Assembly: GCF_019800665.1 (NCBI RefSeq) | Contig: NZ_JAHVKO010000004.1 | Location: 310,001 to 374,000, forward strand | Source of the DNA: Microbulbifer agarilyticus | Lineage (GTDB): Bacteria; Pseudomonadota; Gammaproteobacteria; Pseudomonadales; Cellvibrionaceae | DNA length: 64,000 bases | Direction of reading: 5' to 3' | Part shown: positions 44,111 through 52,819 of the stretch, in pieces | How positions within the stretch are numbered: the stretch's first letter is position 1 | How the letters are laid out: every line of letters begins with the position of its first letter | Made by a program: the position numbers and the translations under genes | Notes under the pieces: generated by a model | What the model saw: the letters and a program-made list of their open reading frames with translations, nothing else | Told to the model about the DNA's origin: nothing | The model's database searches: none

Positions 44111-45292
44111 ATGAAAGAAGCGGTTATTGTCTCAGCTGCGCGCACGCCCATTGGTCGCGCTTATCGCGGTGCGTTTAATAATCTGGAAAGCCCGTCGCTT
44201 GCGTCCCATGCGGTAACCGCCGCGGTCGCGCGCGCGGGTATTGATCCCGCAGAAGTTGACGACTGTATTTTCGGTGCGGCGCTGCAACAGGGCAGTCAGG
44301 GTGGCAACCTTGCCCGCCAGGTTGCCCTGGCCGCAGGCCTGCCGGTAAGCGTCAGCGGCATGACCATTGATCGCCAGTGTGCTTCCGGCCTCATGTCGAT
44401 AGCCACCGCGGCCAAGCAGATCGTCGTCGATGGTGCGCCGGTGGTTGTTGCCGGGGGTTGTGAGTCCATCAGCCTGGTGCAAAACGAGCACATGAACCTG
44501 CACCGTGCGGCAGATCCGACGGTACTGGCAAAAGCGCCGGCCATTTACATGCCGATGTTGGATACCGCCGAGGTTGTTGCCAAGCGCTATAACATTTCCC
44601 GGGATGCTCAGGACGAATACGCGCTGGAATCCCAGCGCCGTACCGCCGCGGCCCAGGAGGCCGGTAAATTCGATGATGAAATTGTTCCGGTGACGGCGAC
44701 CAAACTGGTGGCCAATAAGGAAACTGGCGATATCAGCGAACAGGAAGTGACGCTGGCCAAGGATGAGGGTAACCGGCCGGGTACTACCCTTGAGGGCCTA
44801 AACAGCCTGAATGCAGTGCGCGAGAACGGTGTGATTACTGCAGGCAATGCCTCGCAATTGTCCGACGGCGCTGCTGCGGTGGTGATGATGGATAGCAAGC
44901 TGGCCGAACAGCGCAATCTGCAGCCGCTCGGGGTCTACCGGGGTATGGCTGTAGCCGGTTGTGAGCCCGATGAAATGGGAATTGGGCCGGTATTCGCGAT
45001 TCCCAAGCTGCTAAAGCGCACCGGCCTGAAAATGGACGATATCGGTTTGTGGGAACTGAACGAGGCGTTCGCGGTGCAGGTGATTTATTGCCGTGATCAG
45101 CTGGGCATTCCAGCTGACCGACTCAATGTAAACGGTGGCGCCATCTCCATTGGTCACCCTTACGGCATGAGTGGTAACCGCATGACCATGCATGCGCTCA
45201 TCGAAGGCAAGCGTCGCGGTGTGAAATATGTCGTCGTCACCATGTGTGTTGGCGGTGGTATGGGTGCCGCGGCCCTGTTTGAAGTCCTCTAA
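44111..45292 (+). CDS. Acetyl-CoA acyltransferase (thiolase)
   Basis: Thiolase that cleaves a 3-ketoacyl-CoA, completing beta-oxidation. The 393-aa protein has the nucleophile Cys90 in [10 protein letters not shown], the catalytic His region [10 protein letters not shown], and the C-terminal Cys in [10 protein letters not shown]. All three sites are intact. The frame extends to 44078, but the ATG at 44111 is better placed. It ends the second operon, 75 bp after the SDR gene, and is convergent with the racemase gene. Its role after the acyl-CoA dehydrogenase, MaoC and SDR genes is the normal order of a beta-oxidation spiral. Confidence 0.95.
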   Translation: MKEAVIVSAARTPIGRAYRGAFNNLESPSLASHAVTAAVARAGIDPAEVDDCIFGAALQQGSQGGNLARQVALAAGLPVSVSGMTIDRQCASGLMSIATAAKQIVVDGAPVVVAGGCESISLVQNEHMNLHRAADPTVLAKAPAIYMPMLDTAEVVAKRYNISRDAQDEYALESQRRTAAAQEAGKFDDEIVPVTATKLVANKETGDISEQEVTLAKDEGNRPGTTLEGLNSLNAVRENGVITAGNASQLSDGAAAVVMMDSKLAEQRNLQPLGVYRGMAVAGCEPDEMGIGPVFAIPKLLKRTGLKMDDIGLWELNEAFAVQVIYCRDQLGIPADRLNVNGGAISIGHPYGMSGNRMTMHALIEGKRRGVKYVVVTMCVGGGMGAAALFEVL

Positions 45293-45341
45293 TCTGAATG
45301 CGGCAAGGCGTCTTTCGCCCGGCTGCCATTCGCACCAAGGT

Positions 45342-46034
45342 TCAGGCCGCTTCCAGTGACTGCGCCTTGAGCAGAGCCAGCATGCGCTCCGACGGCAGGA
45401 ACAGTTTGATGCCGTCGCAGTGCTTGAGTAGCTCGGCGTAGAAGTAGTCAAAGTGGGTGCAGCCTAGGATCAGGATCTGCACCCCGCTTTTCACCAGTGC
45501 CGCCGCCAGGTCATCCAGCGCGTGCTGCTGCACCAGTTCCGCTGGTGATACCCCGTCTTCGATATCTTCCACAATCTGCAGGTTGCCGATGCCGATGACC
45601 TTGGCACTGCGGTTGCGCAGCAGGATTTCCCGCTCGATGTTGGCACAGCTCTGGCAGTTGGCGGCGAGCAGGCCGAAGTTGCGATAGCGCTGGGTCAATT
45701 CCGCGTACACATCCAGCGGTGACACCACCGGGATCGCGACGGTGCTGCGCACGGTATCCAGGTCCACGGCACCAGACAGCGAGTTGCAGTAGATCATTGC
45801 CGCCGCGGCGCCCTGCTGCTGCAGGGACTCAATCGCATCGATCAGCTTCTGGGTGAGAGCGCCGCGCTCCAGCGCCTGCAGCTGGGTTTGCGCTTGCGGT
45901 GACGCGGACAGGGAGATGCCCAAGCCCGCTACTTGGCGGGCGGCGAGAAAGTCGAGTCCAAAACGGGTATCCGTGGCGGTGCCAGCAACCACGCCGATGG
46001 AATACTCATCATTGTAAATGTCATTTCGGAGCAC
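45342..46034 (-). CDS. Aspartate/glutamate racemase family protein
   Basis: A 230-aa cofactor-independent racemase fold. The two catalytic-type Cys are present: IYCNSLSG (about residue 82) and LGCTHFDY (about 195), which suggests racemase/isomerase chemistry such as in aspartate racemase, hydantoin racemase or maleate isomerase. Adjacent to catabolic genes, a maleate or arylmalonate-type substrate is also possible. It is on the minus strand, downstream of the HxlR gene with 124 bp between, and convergent with the thiolase. The precise activity is unassigned. Confidence 0.85.
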   Translation of the reverse strand: MLRNDIYNDEYSIGVVAGTATDTRFGLDFLAARQVAGLGISLSASPQAQTQLQALERGALTQKLIDAIESLQQQGAAAAMIYCNSLSGAVDLDTVRSTVAIPVVSPLDVYAELTQRYRNFGLLAANCQSCANIEREILLRNRSAKVIGIGNLQIVEDIEDGVSPAELVQQHALDDLAAALVKSGVQILILGCTHFDYFYAELLKHCDGIKLFLPSERMLALLKAQSLEAA

Positions 46035-46158
46035 ATCTCACCTCGAATCTGTTCGAAATTGCGGATGTGCATATTTATCCACAAGTGGCGCGGTCAGTCG
46101 AGGTAAATCCGCACTGTGGATGACTGGTAAGGCCTGGCTGGTATCGGCTAACCGGCGC

Positions 46159-47082
46159 TCAGCTGGTGGTCAGTCGCGAAACATCCCGTGGCCAGGGTTT
46201 TTGCCCACACTCACCGCATACCACATCGATTACCAGAGGCTGCCCGCAGCCCTTGTGCCGCAAGGCCAGCGGCCGCTGGTCTGGGGGCAAACGCTGCTCC
46301 GCCCACTGTCGCATCACCATGACCAGCGGGTACAGGTCCCTGCCCCGTGGGGCCAGGCGGTATTCGTAGCGGGGCGGGTTTTGTTGGTAACTGATGCGCT
46401 CCAGCACTTCGGCCTCGACCAAGAAGCGCAGGCGCTGGGTCAGGATGTTCGAGGCGATGGAGAGATGTCGGGCGTAGTCGTCGTAGCGGCGCACCCCGAA
46501 AAAGGCGGCAATCAGGATCAGCAGGGTCCAGCGGTCGCCGATCAGATTGCTTACCGTGGCGAGGTCGCGGTCACTGCCCGTCGCTTGTTCGGCGCGCACG
46601 CGGCGCTGCCCGCCGATGGACCGCAGCTCTTCAAACTGTGGCTCCAGCCCCGCTGCGGGCAGGTCCCAGTCGACGGAATCCAGTGTGACTTCTTCGGCGC
46701 AGGCGCGGCACTGGGCGCGAGGGTGCAGTGGGCTCCCGCACACACTGTGGCGCAACCGCGCGGGCAGTTGCTCGCCGTGGGCCCAGCGGGATTCCCACTG
46801 CCACGCCAGCAGTGATGCACCGAACAATTCCTGCCCTGTGGCTGTGAGTCGGTATTCGACCCGCGAACCGGTGCCGTAGGCCTTGCGGTACAGCACGTCC
46901 GCGTCAACCAGTGCAGCAAGGCGACGGGTCAGCGTGGCGCGGCTGGCACCGGTGTGCGCGCGAATCTCTTCAAAGCGGCGCCGCCCCAGAAACGCATCCC
47001 GCAGGATCAGCAGCGACCAGCGGTCCCCGATTACATCCAGCCCGCCGGCGATGGCGCGGTTAATCAATAATCCCGAATTCAT
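46159..47082 (-). CDS. Tandem double HxlR-type transcriptional regulator
   Basis: A 307-aa protein composed of two HxlR winged-helix domains. Each half has the HxlR start VIGDRWSLLILRDAF (about residues 17-31) or LIGDRWTLLILIAAF (about 184-198), and both are followed by a Cys-rich segment (SVCGSPLHPRAQCRAC and KGCGQPLVIDVVCGEC). HxlR proteins normally are about 110 aa and act as dimers, so this is a natural covalent dimer. The Cys groups could bind zinc or sense redox or electrophiles. It is divergent from the dioxygenase-thiolase operon and probably controls it. Confidence 0.9.
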   Translation of the reverse strand: MNSGLLINRAIAGGLDVIGDRWSLLILRDAFLGRRRFEEIRAHTGASRATLTRRLAALVDADVLYRKAYGTGSRVEYRLTATGQELFGASLLAWQWESRWAHGEQLPARLRHSVCGSPLHPRAQCRACAEEVTLDSVDWDLPAAGLEPQFEELRSIGGQRRVRAEQATGSDRDLATVSNLIGDRWTLLILIAAFFGVRRYDDYARHLSIASNILTQRLRFLVEAEVLERISYQQNPPRYEYRLAPRGRDLYPLVMVMRQWAEQRLPPDQRPLALRHKGCGQPLVIDVVCGECGQKPWPRDVSRLTTS

Positions 47083-47236
47083 GGCGCGATATTAGCGCAT
47101 CCCGCCGTTGTGGCGTATTCCCCGTAATCAGTCTTTTAGTGCTGGTGATCCTATCCGATCACTGACGCCTAAATTGGCATCCAATTCTCTATCTAAATGC
47201 ATACTTGATCGAATCCGGCCGATCTGTTTTTATTAT

Positions 47237-47272
47237 TAGTATCATAATGCAAGTTACTATTTACCTGTTACT
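47237..47272. promoter_or_regulatory. Repeats in the divergent HxlR/dioxygenase promoter region
   Basis: TAGTA (47237-47241) and TACTA (47255-47259) form an inverted repeat, and GTTACT occurs twice 14 bp apart (47253-47258, 47267-47272). TACT/AGTA half-sites are known for some HxlR-type regulators. The region lies within the 238-bp gap between the HxlR gene start (47082) and the dioxygenase gene (47321). Confidence 0.4.
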
Positions 47273-47320
47273 TAGACGTAGCCTAGACATAACCCTATTG
47301 AGGCCCTGAGCACTACCGGT

Positions 47321-48787
47321 ATGGATATCAAATATAAGAACACCGTCCCCAGTACCCTCCAGCCCAGCATGCACCCCTACCTGAACGGTGCCTGGACCCC
47401 GAACTTCACCGAATTTACCGCGACGGACCTCGAGGTGATCGGTGAGATACCGCGGGATATCGACGGGGTGTATATCCGCAATACGGAAAATCAGGTGCAC
47501 GAGGCGATCGGTGTCTACCACCCGTTCGATGGCGATGGCATGTTGCACGCCATGAGCTTCCGCGATGGCAAGGTCGAGTACCGCAACCGCTTCGTGCGCA
47601 CCAAGGGGTTCGAAGCCGAGCAGGAAGCTGGCGAATCGCTGTGGGCGGGGATTGCCAACAGCGTGCACAAATCCAAGCGACCGGGCTGGGGCGCGCAAGG
47701 CGCGGTCAAGGACGCCTCCTCCACGGATGTGGTGGTGCATGCGGGCAAGGTACTGTCGACCTTCTGGCAATGCGGCGATGGCTACCGTCTCGACCCCTAT
47801 ACCCTGGAGCAGGAGGGTGTTGCCGGCTGGGCGCCGGTCGATGGTATTTCTGCGCATCCCAAGGTGGATGAGCGCACCGGCGAGATGCTGTTCTTCAACT
47901 ACTCCAAGCATCCGCCCTACCAGCACTACGGTGTGGTGGATAAGCACAACAAGCTGGTGCACTACACCCCGGTGCCCACCCCCGGGCCGCGCCTGCCGCA
48001 CGATATGGCGTTTACCGAGAACTACTCCATTCTGGTGGACCTGCCGCTGTTCTGGGACGAAAACCTGTTGAAGGACAATATCCACCGCGCCGGTTACCAC
48101 CCGGACATGCCTACCCGCTTTGCCATTTTGCCGCGCTACGGCAAGGCCGAAGACATCCGCTGGTTTGAGGCGGCGCCCACCTATGTCCTGCATTGGATGA
48201 ACGCGTACGAAGAAGGCGATGAGATTATTCTCGACGGCTACTTCCAGGATGCGCCGGTGCCGGAACCTCTGCCGGGCCTGCCGGAAAAAGTCGGGCGCAT
48301 GATGGCCGGCATCGATATGCATTCGTTCAAGTCCCACCTGCACCGCTGGCGCTTCAACCTGAAAACCGGTGAGACCAAAGAGGAGCGGCTCGACGATCGC
48401 GTGCTGGAATTCGGCATGTTCAACCAGCGCTACGCCGGGCGTAAATCCCGCTACCTGTATTCCGTGTGGGGAGAGCCCGGTTGGTTCCTGTTCTCCGGCA
48501 TGGTCAAACACGATCTGGAAACCGGCGAGAGTTGGAGCCTGCCGTTTGGCGAGCAGCGGTTTGGCAGCGAGTCGCCATTCGCACCGCGGGTAAACGCCAA
48601 GGACGAAGACGACGGTTATCTGGTGAGCTTTATCACCGACATGAAAGAAGACCGCTCCGAGTGCGTGTTAATCGATGCGAAGGACATCGAGGCGGGACCG
48701 GTGTGCCGCATTATCCTGCCGCACCGGATATGCAGCGGCACCCACGCCACCTGGGCCGACGGCCCCACTCTGCGTGGCGATCGATAA
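47321..48787 (+). CDS. Carotenoid oxygenase family (RPE65-like) non-haem iron dioxygenase
   Basis: Iron-dependent enzyme that cleaves a C=C bond in carotenoids, apocarotenoids or stilbenes. The 488-aa protein has four iron-ligand histidines at the family positions: H179 (GISAHPKVD), H227 (RLPHDMAF), H291 (YVLHWMNAY) and H475 (SGTHATWAD). The second-shell Glu region (MNAYEEGDE) is also present. No signal peptide is seen. It begins the third operon, followed by two thiolase-like genes, and is divergent from the HxlR regulator. Aldehyde products would need further oxidation to acids before CoA activation. Substrate is not deducible. Confidence 0.94.
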   Translation: MDIKYKNTVPSTLQPSMHPYLNGAWTPNFTEFTATDLEVIGEIPRDIDGVYIRNTENQVHEAIGVYHPFDGDGMLHAMSFRDGKVEYRNRFVRTKGFEAEQEAGESLWAGIANSVHKSKRPGWGAQGAVKDASSTDVVVHAGKVLSTFWQCGDGYRLDPYTLEQEGVAGWAPVDGISAHPKVDERTGEMLFFNYSKHPPYQHYGVVDKHNKLVHYTPVPTPGPRLPHDMAFTENYSILVDLPLFWDENLLKDNIHRAGYHPDMPTRFAILPRYGKAEDIRWFEAAPTYVLHWMNAYEEGDEIILDGYFQDAPVPEPLPGLPEKVGRMMAGIDMHSFKSHLHRWRFNLKTGETKEERLDDRVLEFGMFNQRYAGRKSRYLYSVWGEPGWFLFSGMVKHDLETGESWSLPFGEQRFGSESPFAPRVNAKDEDDGYLVSFITDMKEDRSECVLIDAKDIEAGPVCRIILPHRICSGTHATWADGPTLRGDR

Positions 48788-48841
48788 GCGCGCGGGGATC
48801 AATAAACACAGAAAGTCACAGCTAATTAAGGGGAGAACACC

Positions 48842-50074
48842 GTGGCCACCAGTTCCATCTATATCCTGGGCGGCGCGCAAAGTGATTTTGCCCGCAACTG
48901 GGCGCGCGACGGTCTGTCCCTGTTTGATGGCTTTGCCGAAACCCTAACGGCCGGTCTGGAAAACACCAAACTGGATCCCGCAGAAATTGAAGTGGGCCAT
49001 GTGGGCAATTTTGTCGGCGAGTTGTTTGCGGGCCAGGCACAGCTGGGCGGCTTCTTTGGTGAAGTGGACCCGGCGCTGCATTACCTTCCCGCCTCGCGCC
49101 ATGAGGCCGCCTGTGCATCCGGCTCCATGGCACTGCTTGCCGCCATGGCCGACTTGCGTGCCGGCAATTATCAGCTGGCGGCGGTGGTGGGCATCGAGCA
49201 GATGCGCAATGTGCCCGGTAACGAGGCCGCGGCCAATCTGGCGCCGGCCGCCTGGAACGGTCGCGAATGGACCGATGCGGAATACCTGTGGCCCTGCGCC
49301 TTTGCCGAACTTATCGATATTTATCGCGCGCGCCACGGGCTCGACAAGGCACACCTCGCGGCAATTTCGCAAAAGAACTTCGCCAACGCCCGGGTAAACC
49401 CCAATGCCCAGTCCCGTCGCTGGCAATTTGCCGACAACAGTTTTGCCGAGGATGACAGTGCAAACCCAACCGTGAGCGGCGACATCCGCCGGCACGATTG
49501 CGGGCAGATTACCGACGGTGCCGCGGTGGTTTTTATTGCGACTGAAGAGCGCGCCCAGGAATACGCCCGCGCTCGCGGCCTGCGCCTCGAAGACATACCG
49601 CGCATTAAGGGCTGGGGACATATCAATGCGCCCATGCTGTTTTCGCACAAACTCAAACTGCAGAACCCACAGGGTGTTTTATTCCCGCATGTGCAGCAGT
49701 TGTTTGCGCAAACCCTGGCCCGTGCCGGCATGCACAGCGTACGCGATGTGGACGGACTGGAAGTACACGACTGCTTCAATATCACCGAATACATGATTCT
49801 GGATCACTGCGGACTTGTGCCGCCGGGCCAACTCCACCGCCTGATCGAGGAAGAAACTTTTGCGCGAAATGGCGCATTGCCGGTCAATGCCAGCGGCGGC
49901 CTGATTGGCCTCGGTCACCCGGTGGGTGCCACCGGTGTGCGTATGGCCCTGGATGGCTATCGCCAGGTAACTGGCAGCGCCGGCGAAAACCAGATCGCCA
50001 ATGCCAAAAACCTGATGACGTTTAACCTCGGTGGCAGCACCACCACCTGTGCCAGCCTGATTATCGGCCGCTAA
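48842..50074 (+). CDS. Thiolase-family protein (SCP2-thiolase-like)
   Basis: A 410-aa thiolase-fold enzyme. It has the nucleophile Cys near residue 92 (RHEAACASGSMAL), the His region IGLGHPVGATG, and GGSTTTCASLI at the C-terminus. The N-terminal region is longer and less conserved than in degradative thiolases, resembling SCP2/acetyl-CoA acetyltransferase groups that act on branched or steroid-like acyl-CoAs. It starts with GTG at 48842, supported by AAGGGGAGA upstream, 54 bp after the dioxygenase. It likely works with the next thiolase on the cleavage products. The role is inferred from context. Confidence 0.85.
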   Translation: MATSSIYILGGAQSDFARNWARDGLSLFDGFAETLTAGLENTKLDPAEIEVGHVGNFVGELFAGQAQLGGFFGEVDPALHYLPASRHEAACASGSMALLAAMADLRAGNYQLAAVVGIEQMRNVPGNEAAANLAPAAWNGREWTDAEYLWPCAFAELIDIYRARHGLDKAHLAAISQKNFANARVNPNAQSRRWQFADNSFAEDDSANPTVSGDIRRHDCGQITDGAAVVFIATEERAQEYARARGLRLEDIPRIKGWGHINAPMLFSHKLKLQNPQGVLFPHVQQLFAQTLARAGMHSVRDVDGLEVHDCFNITEYMILDHCGLVPPGQLHRLIEEETFARNGALPVNASGGLIGLGHPVGATGVRMALDGYRQVTGSAGENQIANAKNLMTFNLGGSTTTCASLIIGR

Positions 50075-50077
50075 CTA

Positions 50078-50099
50078 AAAAACCAGATAAAAACCAGAT
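50078..50099. repeat. 11-bp tandem duplication ahead of the second thiolase
   Basis: AAAAACCAGAT occurs twice in a row, followed by a weaker third copy (AAAGAGCAGAG), in the 37-bp gap before the thiolase gene at 50112. The last, degenerate copy supplies the ribosome-binding site region. Confidence 0.7.
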
Positions 50100-50111
50100 A
50101 AAGAGCAGAGT

Positions 50112-51311
50112 ATGCAAAGCGCCAATATTATCGACACCGTACGGATCCCCCGCGCCCGCAGTCACGCCGAGAAAGGCGCATACGCGAAAGTAAAACCCGT
50201 CGCGCTACTCGCACCGCTGTTTCACGCACTGCAAACGCGCAACGATCTGGACCCGGGTATCGTCGACGATGTACTGCTGGGTTGTTCCACCCAGAGCGGT
50301 GAGCAGGGTTCCAATATCGCCAAGATGGCCGCCATGTACGCGGGTTGGCCCGACAGTGTGCCGGGCGCCAGCATCAGCCGCTTCTGCTGTTCGGGGCTGG
50401 ATGCAGTGAACACTTCTGCCGCACATATTACTGCAGGCATGGCATCGGTGGTGGTGGCCGGCGGTGTCGAGCACCTGAGCCGGGTACCGATGTTTTCCGA
50501 CAAGGGTCCCTGGTATTCCGACAAGGAAGTGATGCGGGCGACGCGTTTTATGCATATGGGCCTGTCCGCCGACCTGATCGCTACCCGCGAAGGCTACAGC
50601 CGCGCACAGTTGGATGAACTGGCCCTGCAATCCCAGCAGCGCGCCGCACACGCATCGCAGGCGGGCCACTTTGCCAACGCGCTGATTCCGGTAACCGATA
50701 GCGAAGGCGAGCCAATCCTGCAGGCCGACGATGGCATACGCACAACCACTATGGAAAAGCTCTCCGCCCTGCCGGAAAGTTTCCGTGAGTTCGCGCCGCT
50801 CGCGCAGAAGCTCGTCGGCTTCACCTATCCCGGCACCGAACTCGACTGCCGGCATACCGCGGGAAATGCCCCGGCGCTGGTAGACGGCGCATCGCTGGTA
50901 TTACTCGCCAGCGATAATGCCTGCGCAGAATATGGCCTAAAACCGCGCGCCAAAGTTCGCCACTTTGCCAGTGCCAGCGATGAACCAGTACAAATGCTCA
51001 CCGGCCACCTGCGCGCCACCGAAAAGTTGTTGAGCACGACCGGACTTAAGCCAGAAGGTATCGATCTATGGGAAATTAACGAATCCTTTGCCGCGAGCGT
51101 ACTGAAATACCAGCAGCACTTTGCGATCGATTTTGACAAGCTGAACGTCAATGGAGGTGCTATCGCCATGGGTCACCCGCTAGGTGCCACCGGTGGCATT
51201 CTTATCGGCATGTTGCTCGACGAGCTGGAGAGACGAGACCTGCAGCGCGGTCTGGTCGCTATTTGTGGTGGCGCCGGTGTGGGCGTTGCGACTCTCATTG
51301 AGAGACAATGA
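50112..51311 (+). CDS. Acetyl-CoA acyltransferase (thiolase)
   Basis: A 399-aa thiolase. The nucleophile Cys is in SRFCCSGLDAV (about residue 94), the catalytic His in MGHPLGATGG, and the second Cys in AICGGAGVG near the C-terminus. All catalytic parts look intact. It is 37 bp after the SCP2-thiolase-like gene and ends the third operon. With three thiolases in the island, different chain lengths or branched intermediates may be handled. The region between this gene and the next one (51312-51486) holds only an A+T-rich stretch. Confidence 0.95.
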   Translation: MQSANIIDTVRIPRARSHAEKGAYAKVKPVALLAPLFHALQTRNDLDPGIVDDVLLGCSTQSGEQGSNIAKMAAMYAGWPDSVPGASISRFCCSGLDAVNTSAAHITAGMASVVVAGGVEHLSRVPMFSDKGPWYSDKEVMRATRFMHMGLSADLIATREGYSRAQLDELALQSQQRAAHASQAGHFANALIPVTDSEGEPILQADDGIRTTTMEKLSALPESFREFAPLAQKLVGFTYPGTELDCRHTAGNAPALVDGASLVLLASDNACAEYGLKPRAKVRHFASASDEPVQMLTGHLRATEKLLSTTGLKPEGIDLWEINESFAASVLKYQQHFAIDFDKLNVNGGAIAMGHPLGATGGILIGMLLDELERRDLQRGLVAICGGAGVGVATLIERQ

Positions 51312-51486
51312 AAATTATCTAAGTATTCAACCTAACACATCATTGCCCGTTGGATTGCCTTGCATAATCCGTACATTCGTGCCACAAATTCTCATTGTAT
51401 CGCTTTTCTTGTTTTTCTACTCTTGCGTTAAACTTCAGCGCTTTACGCTTCAGCTTTACAGCGGATAAACATGGATTTGTTTAACG

Positions 51487-52350
51487 ATGAAAGATATGGA
51501 AAGAGATCCGATCAGAAATGGCCTCCGGCATAATTCGCACGAATTGTACGCACTTTCGCTGGATGAATTTGATCATGTTGTAGCGACCGTTGCGAAATCG
51601 CCCGAGTATTCTTCCCAACAATCTACCTGGGCGATGCTTAGGAGTGGGGTCGAGGCTGCGGCAAATTACAGTGCCACAAGCAAAGACTTGGGCATGCTGA
51701 CAAAACTATTTGCCGATCTCGGATTTTCCGGAACAAAGGCATATATCAAATATTATAAAGGGCAGCCCTATGTAATATTCAAGGGCAATCCGCGACTGCG
51801 AACGATTTTTACTGGCACCAGATATGGGTTACAAAATGCCAAAGTAGTACAAATGGGAGTCGGGAAAAGTGGTGCAATTGGTGCAATGCGTAGCGGCGGG
51901 ATTTTGACTGTTGTTTTGGTAAGTGCCTTTAGAATTGCAGATTACATTCTTACAGATCAAGTTACTTTGAATCAGCTGATCGGAACCTTGGCTACAGACA
52001 TTATAAAAATAGGGATTGCCACGGGGGCGTCAATAATTGCCGCTGCAGGTGCAGCAGCAATATTCACTGTGGCAGTGGGACCCATTGTGGCCGCTATTGG
52101 AGTGGGGTTGCTTGTTTCTTACGGACTTTCCAGGCTGGATAACCGGTTTGAAATTACTGAGAAAGTCATTTCTGCGTTAGACGAGCTACAGCGTAAGAAA
52201 AATGCGAAAGTGGCAGATTTTAAGAAAAGTATTTCCAGCGCGGCCGGTGAATTTATCGATAGCGCTTTGGATTATGTTATCGATGAAACTAGAAGAGTCC
52301 TAATCGATACCGCGAAACATTATTTACACAGGAATATACCGCAATGGTAG
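51487..52350 (+). CDS. Membrane-inserting protein of unknown family, candidate toxin
   Basis: A 287-aa protein of no recognised family. It has no signal peptide. The N-terminal third is soluble, followed by a hydrophobic segment (about residues 132-153) and a long glycine/alanine-rich hydrophobic stretch (about 171-214: TGASIIAAAGAAAIF, VGPIVAAIGVGLLVSYGL) that could make a helical hairpin, then a charged helical C-terminus. A hydrophobic hairpin within a soluble protein is the layout of pore-forming toxins and contact-dependent effectors. The next gene overlaps by 7 bases and codes for a small membrane protein, the usual place of an immunity gene. Base composition looks more A+T-rich than neighbouring genes. 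The role is inferred. Confidence 0.5.
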   Translation: MKDMERDPIRNGLRHNSHELYALSLDEFDHVVATVAKSPEYSSQQSTWAMLRSGVEAAANYSATSKDLGMLTKLFADLGFSGTKAYIKYYKGQPYVIFKGNPRLRTIFTGTRYGLQNAKVVQMGVGKSGAIGAMRSGGILTVVLVSAFRIADYILTDQVTLNQLIGTLATDIIKIGIATGASIIAAAGAAAIFTVAVGPIVAAIGVGLLVSYGLSRLDNRFEITEKVISALDELQRKKNAKVADFKKSISSAAGEFIDSALDYVIDETRRVLIDTAKHYLHRNIPQW

Positions 52351-52793
52351 CGAAAGCCGAAATATCGCAACAGACGTCACGCCCAACGGCCGCAGCTATA
52401 TTGTTGGTATTTTTTTCGGTGGCGGGTATTTGTCTCATACTCCCCACCGTAGCTTTCTATCACATGATGGTAGCGATATTCCAAGCTGACAATAACGTGT
52501 TAATTGACAAGGGTGTTTATTACTTGTTTGGCGCGGGAATCGCGATGTCGTTTTTATTATTGGATGGAATTTATAATTCGCTGATTCGACAGCCAGTCCC
52601 AGGAAAAATCAAGCAAGCTGTTGGTGCGACTGCCTTACTTGGGCTGGCGCTCATTGTGATTCTACCTACTACAGTTCACTACGCTTCCGCATATCTTCTT
52701 GAGCAACGGGGTTACGAAATTTGTGAAGCAGCCTCAAGTCAGTGGTTGTTCGTGCGAGATATCGTCTACACCATCCCTGGTGCGTGCGACTGA
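52344..52793 (+). CDS. Small polytopic membrane protein, candidate immunity partner
   Basis: A 149-aa protein with about three hydrophobic helices (residues about 17-45, 60-75, 90-110) and two Cys near the C-terminus, which probably faces the periplasm. Its ATG overlaps the stop of the upstream gene (ATGGTAG), so translation is coupled. No family is recognised. In pore-forming colicin and effector systems, the immunity protein is a small integral membrane protein of this size and topology. It is convergent with yicC, 27 bp away. The immunity role is inferred from position and topology only. Confidence 0.5.
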   Translation: MVAKAEISQQTSRPTAAAILLVFFSVAGICLILPTVAFYHMMVAIFQADNNVLIDKGVYYLFGAGIAMSFLLLDGIYNSLIRQPVPGKIKQAVGATALLGLALIVILPTTVHYASAYLLEQRGYEICEAASSQWLFVRDIVYTIPGACD

Positions 52794-52819
52794 AGATTGT
52801 CTGAACTCTTGAATAGGAC

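Noticed and set aside
50078-50099. Reading the 11-bp repeats as a CRISPR or attachment site
   Set aside because: Only two complete copies directly adjacent, without spacers or neighbouring recombinase; more likely a slippage product.
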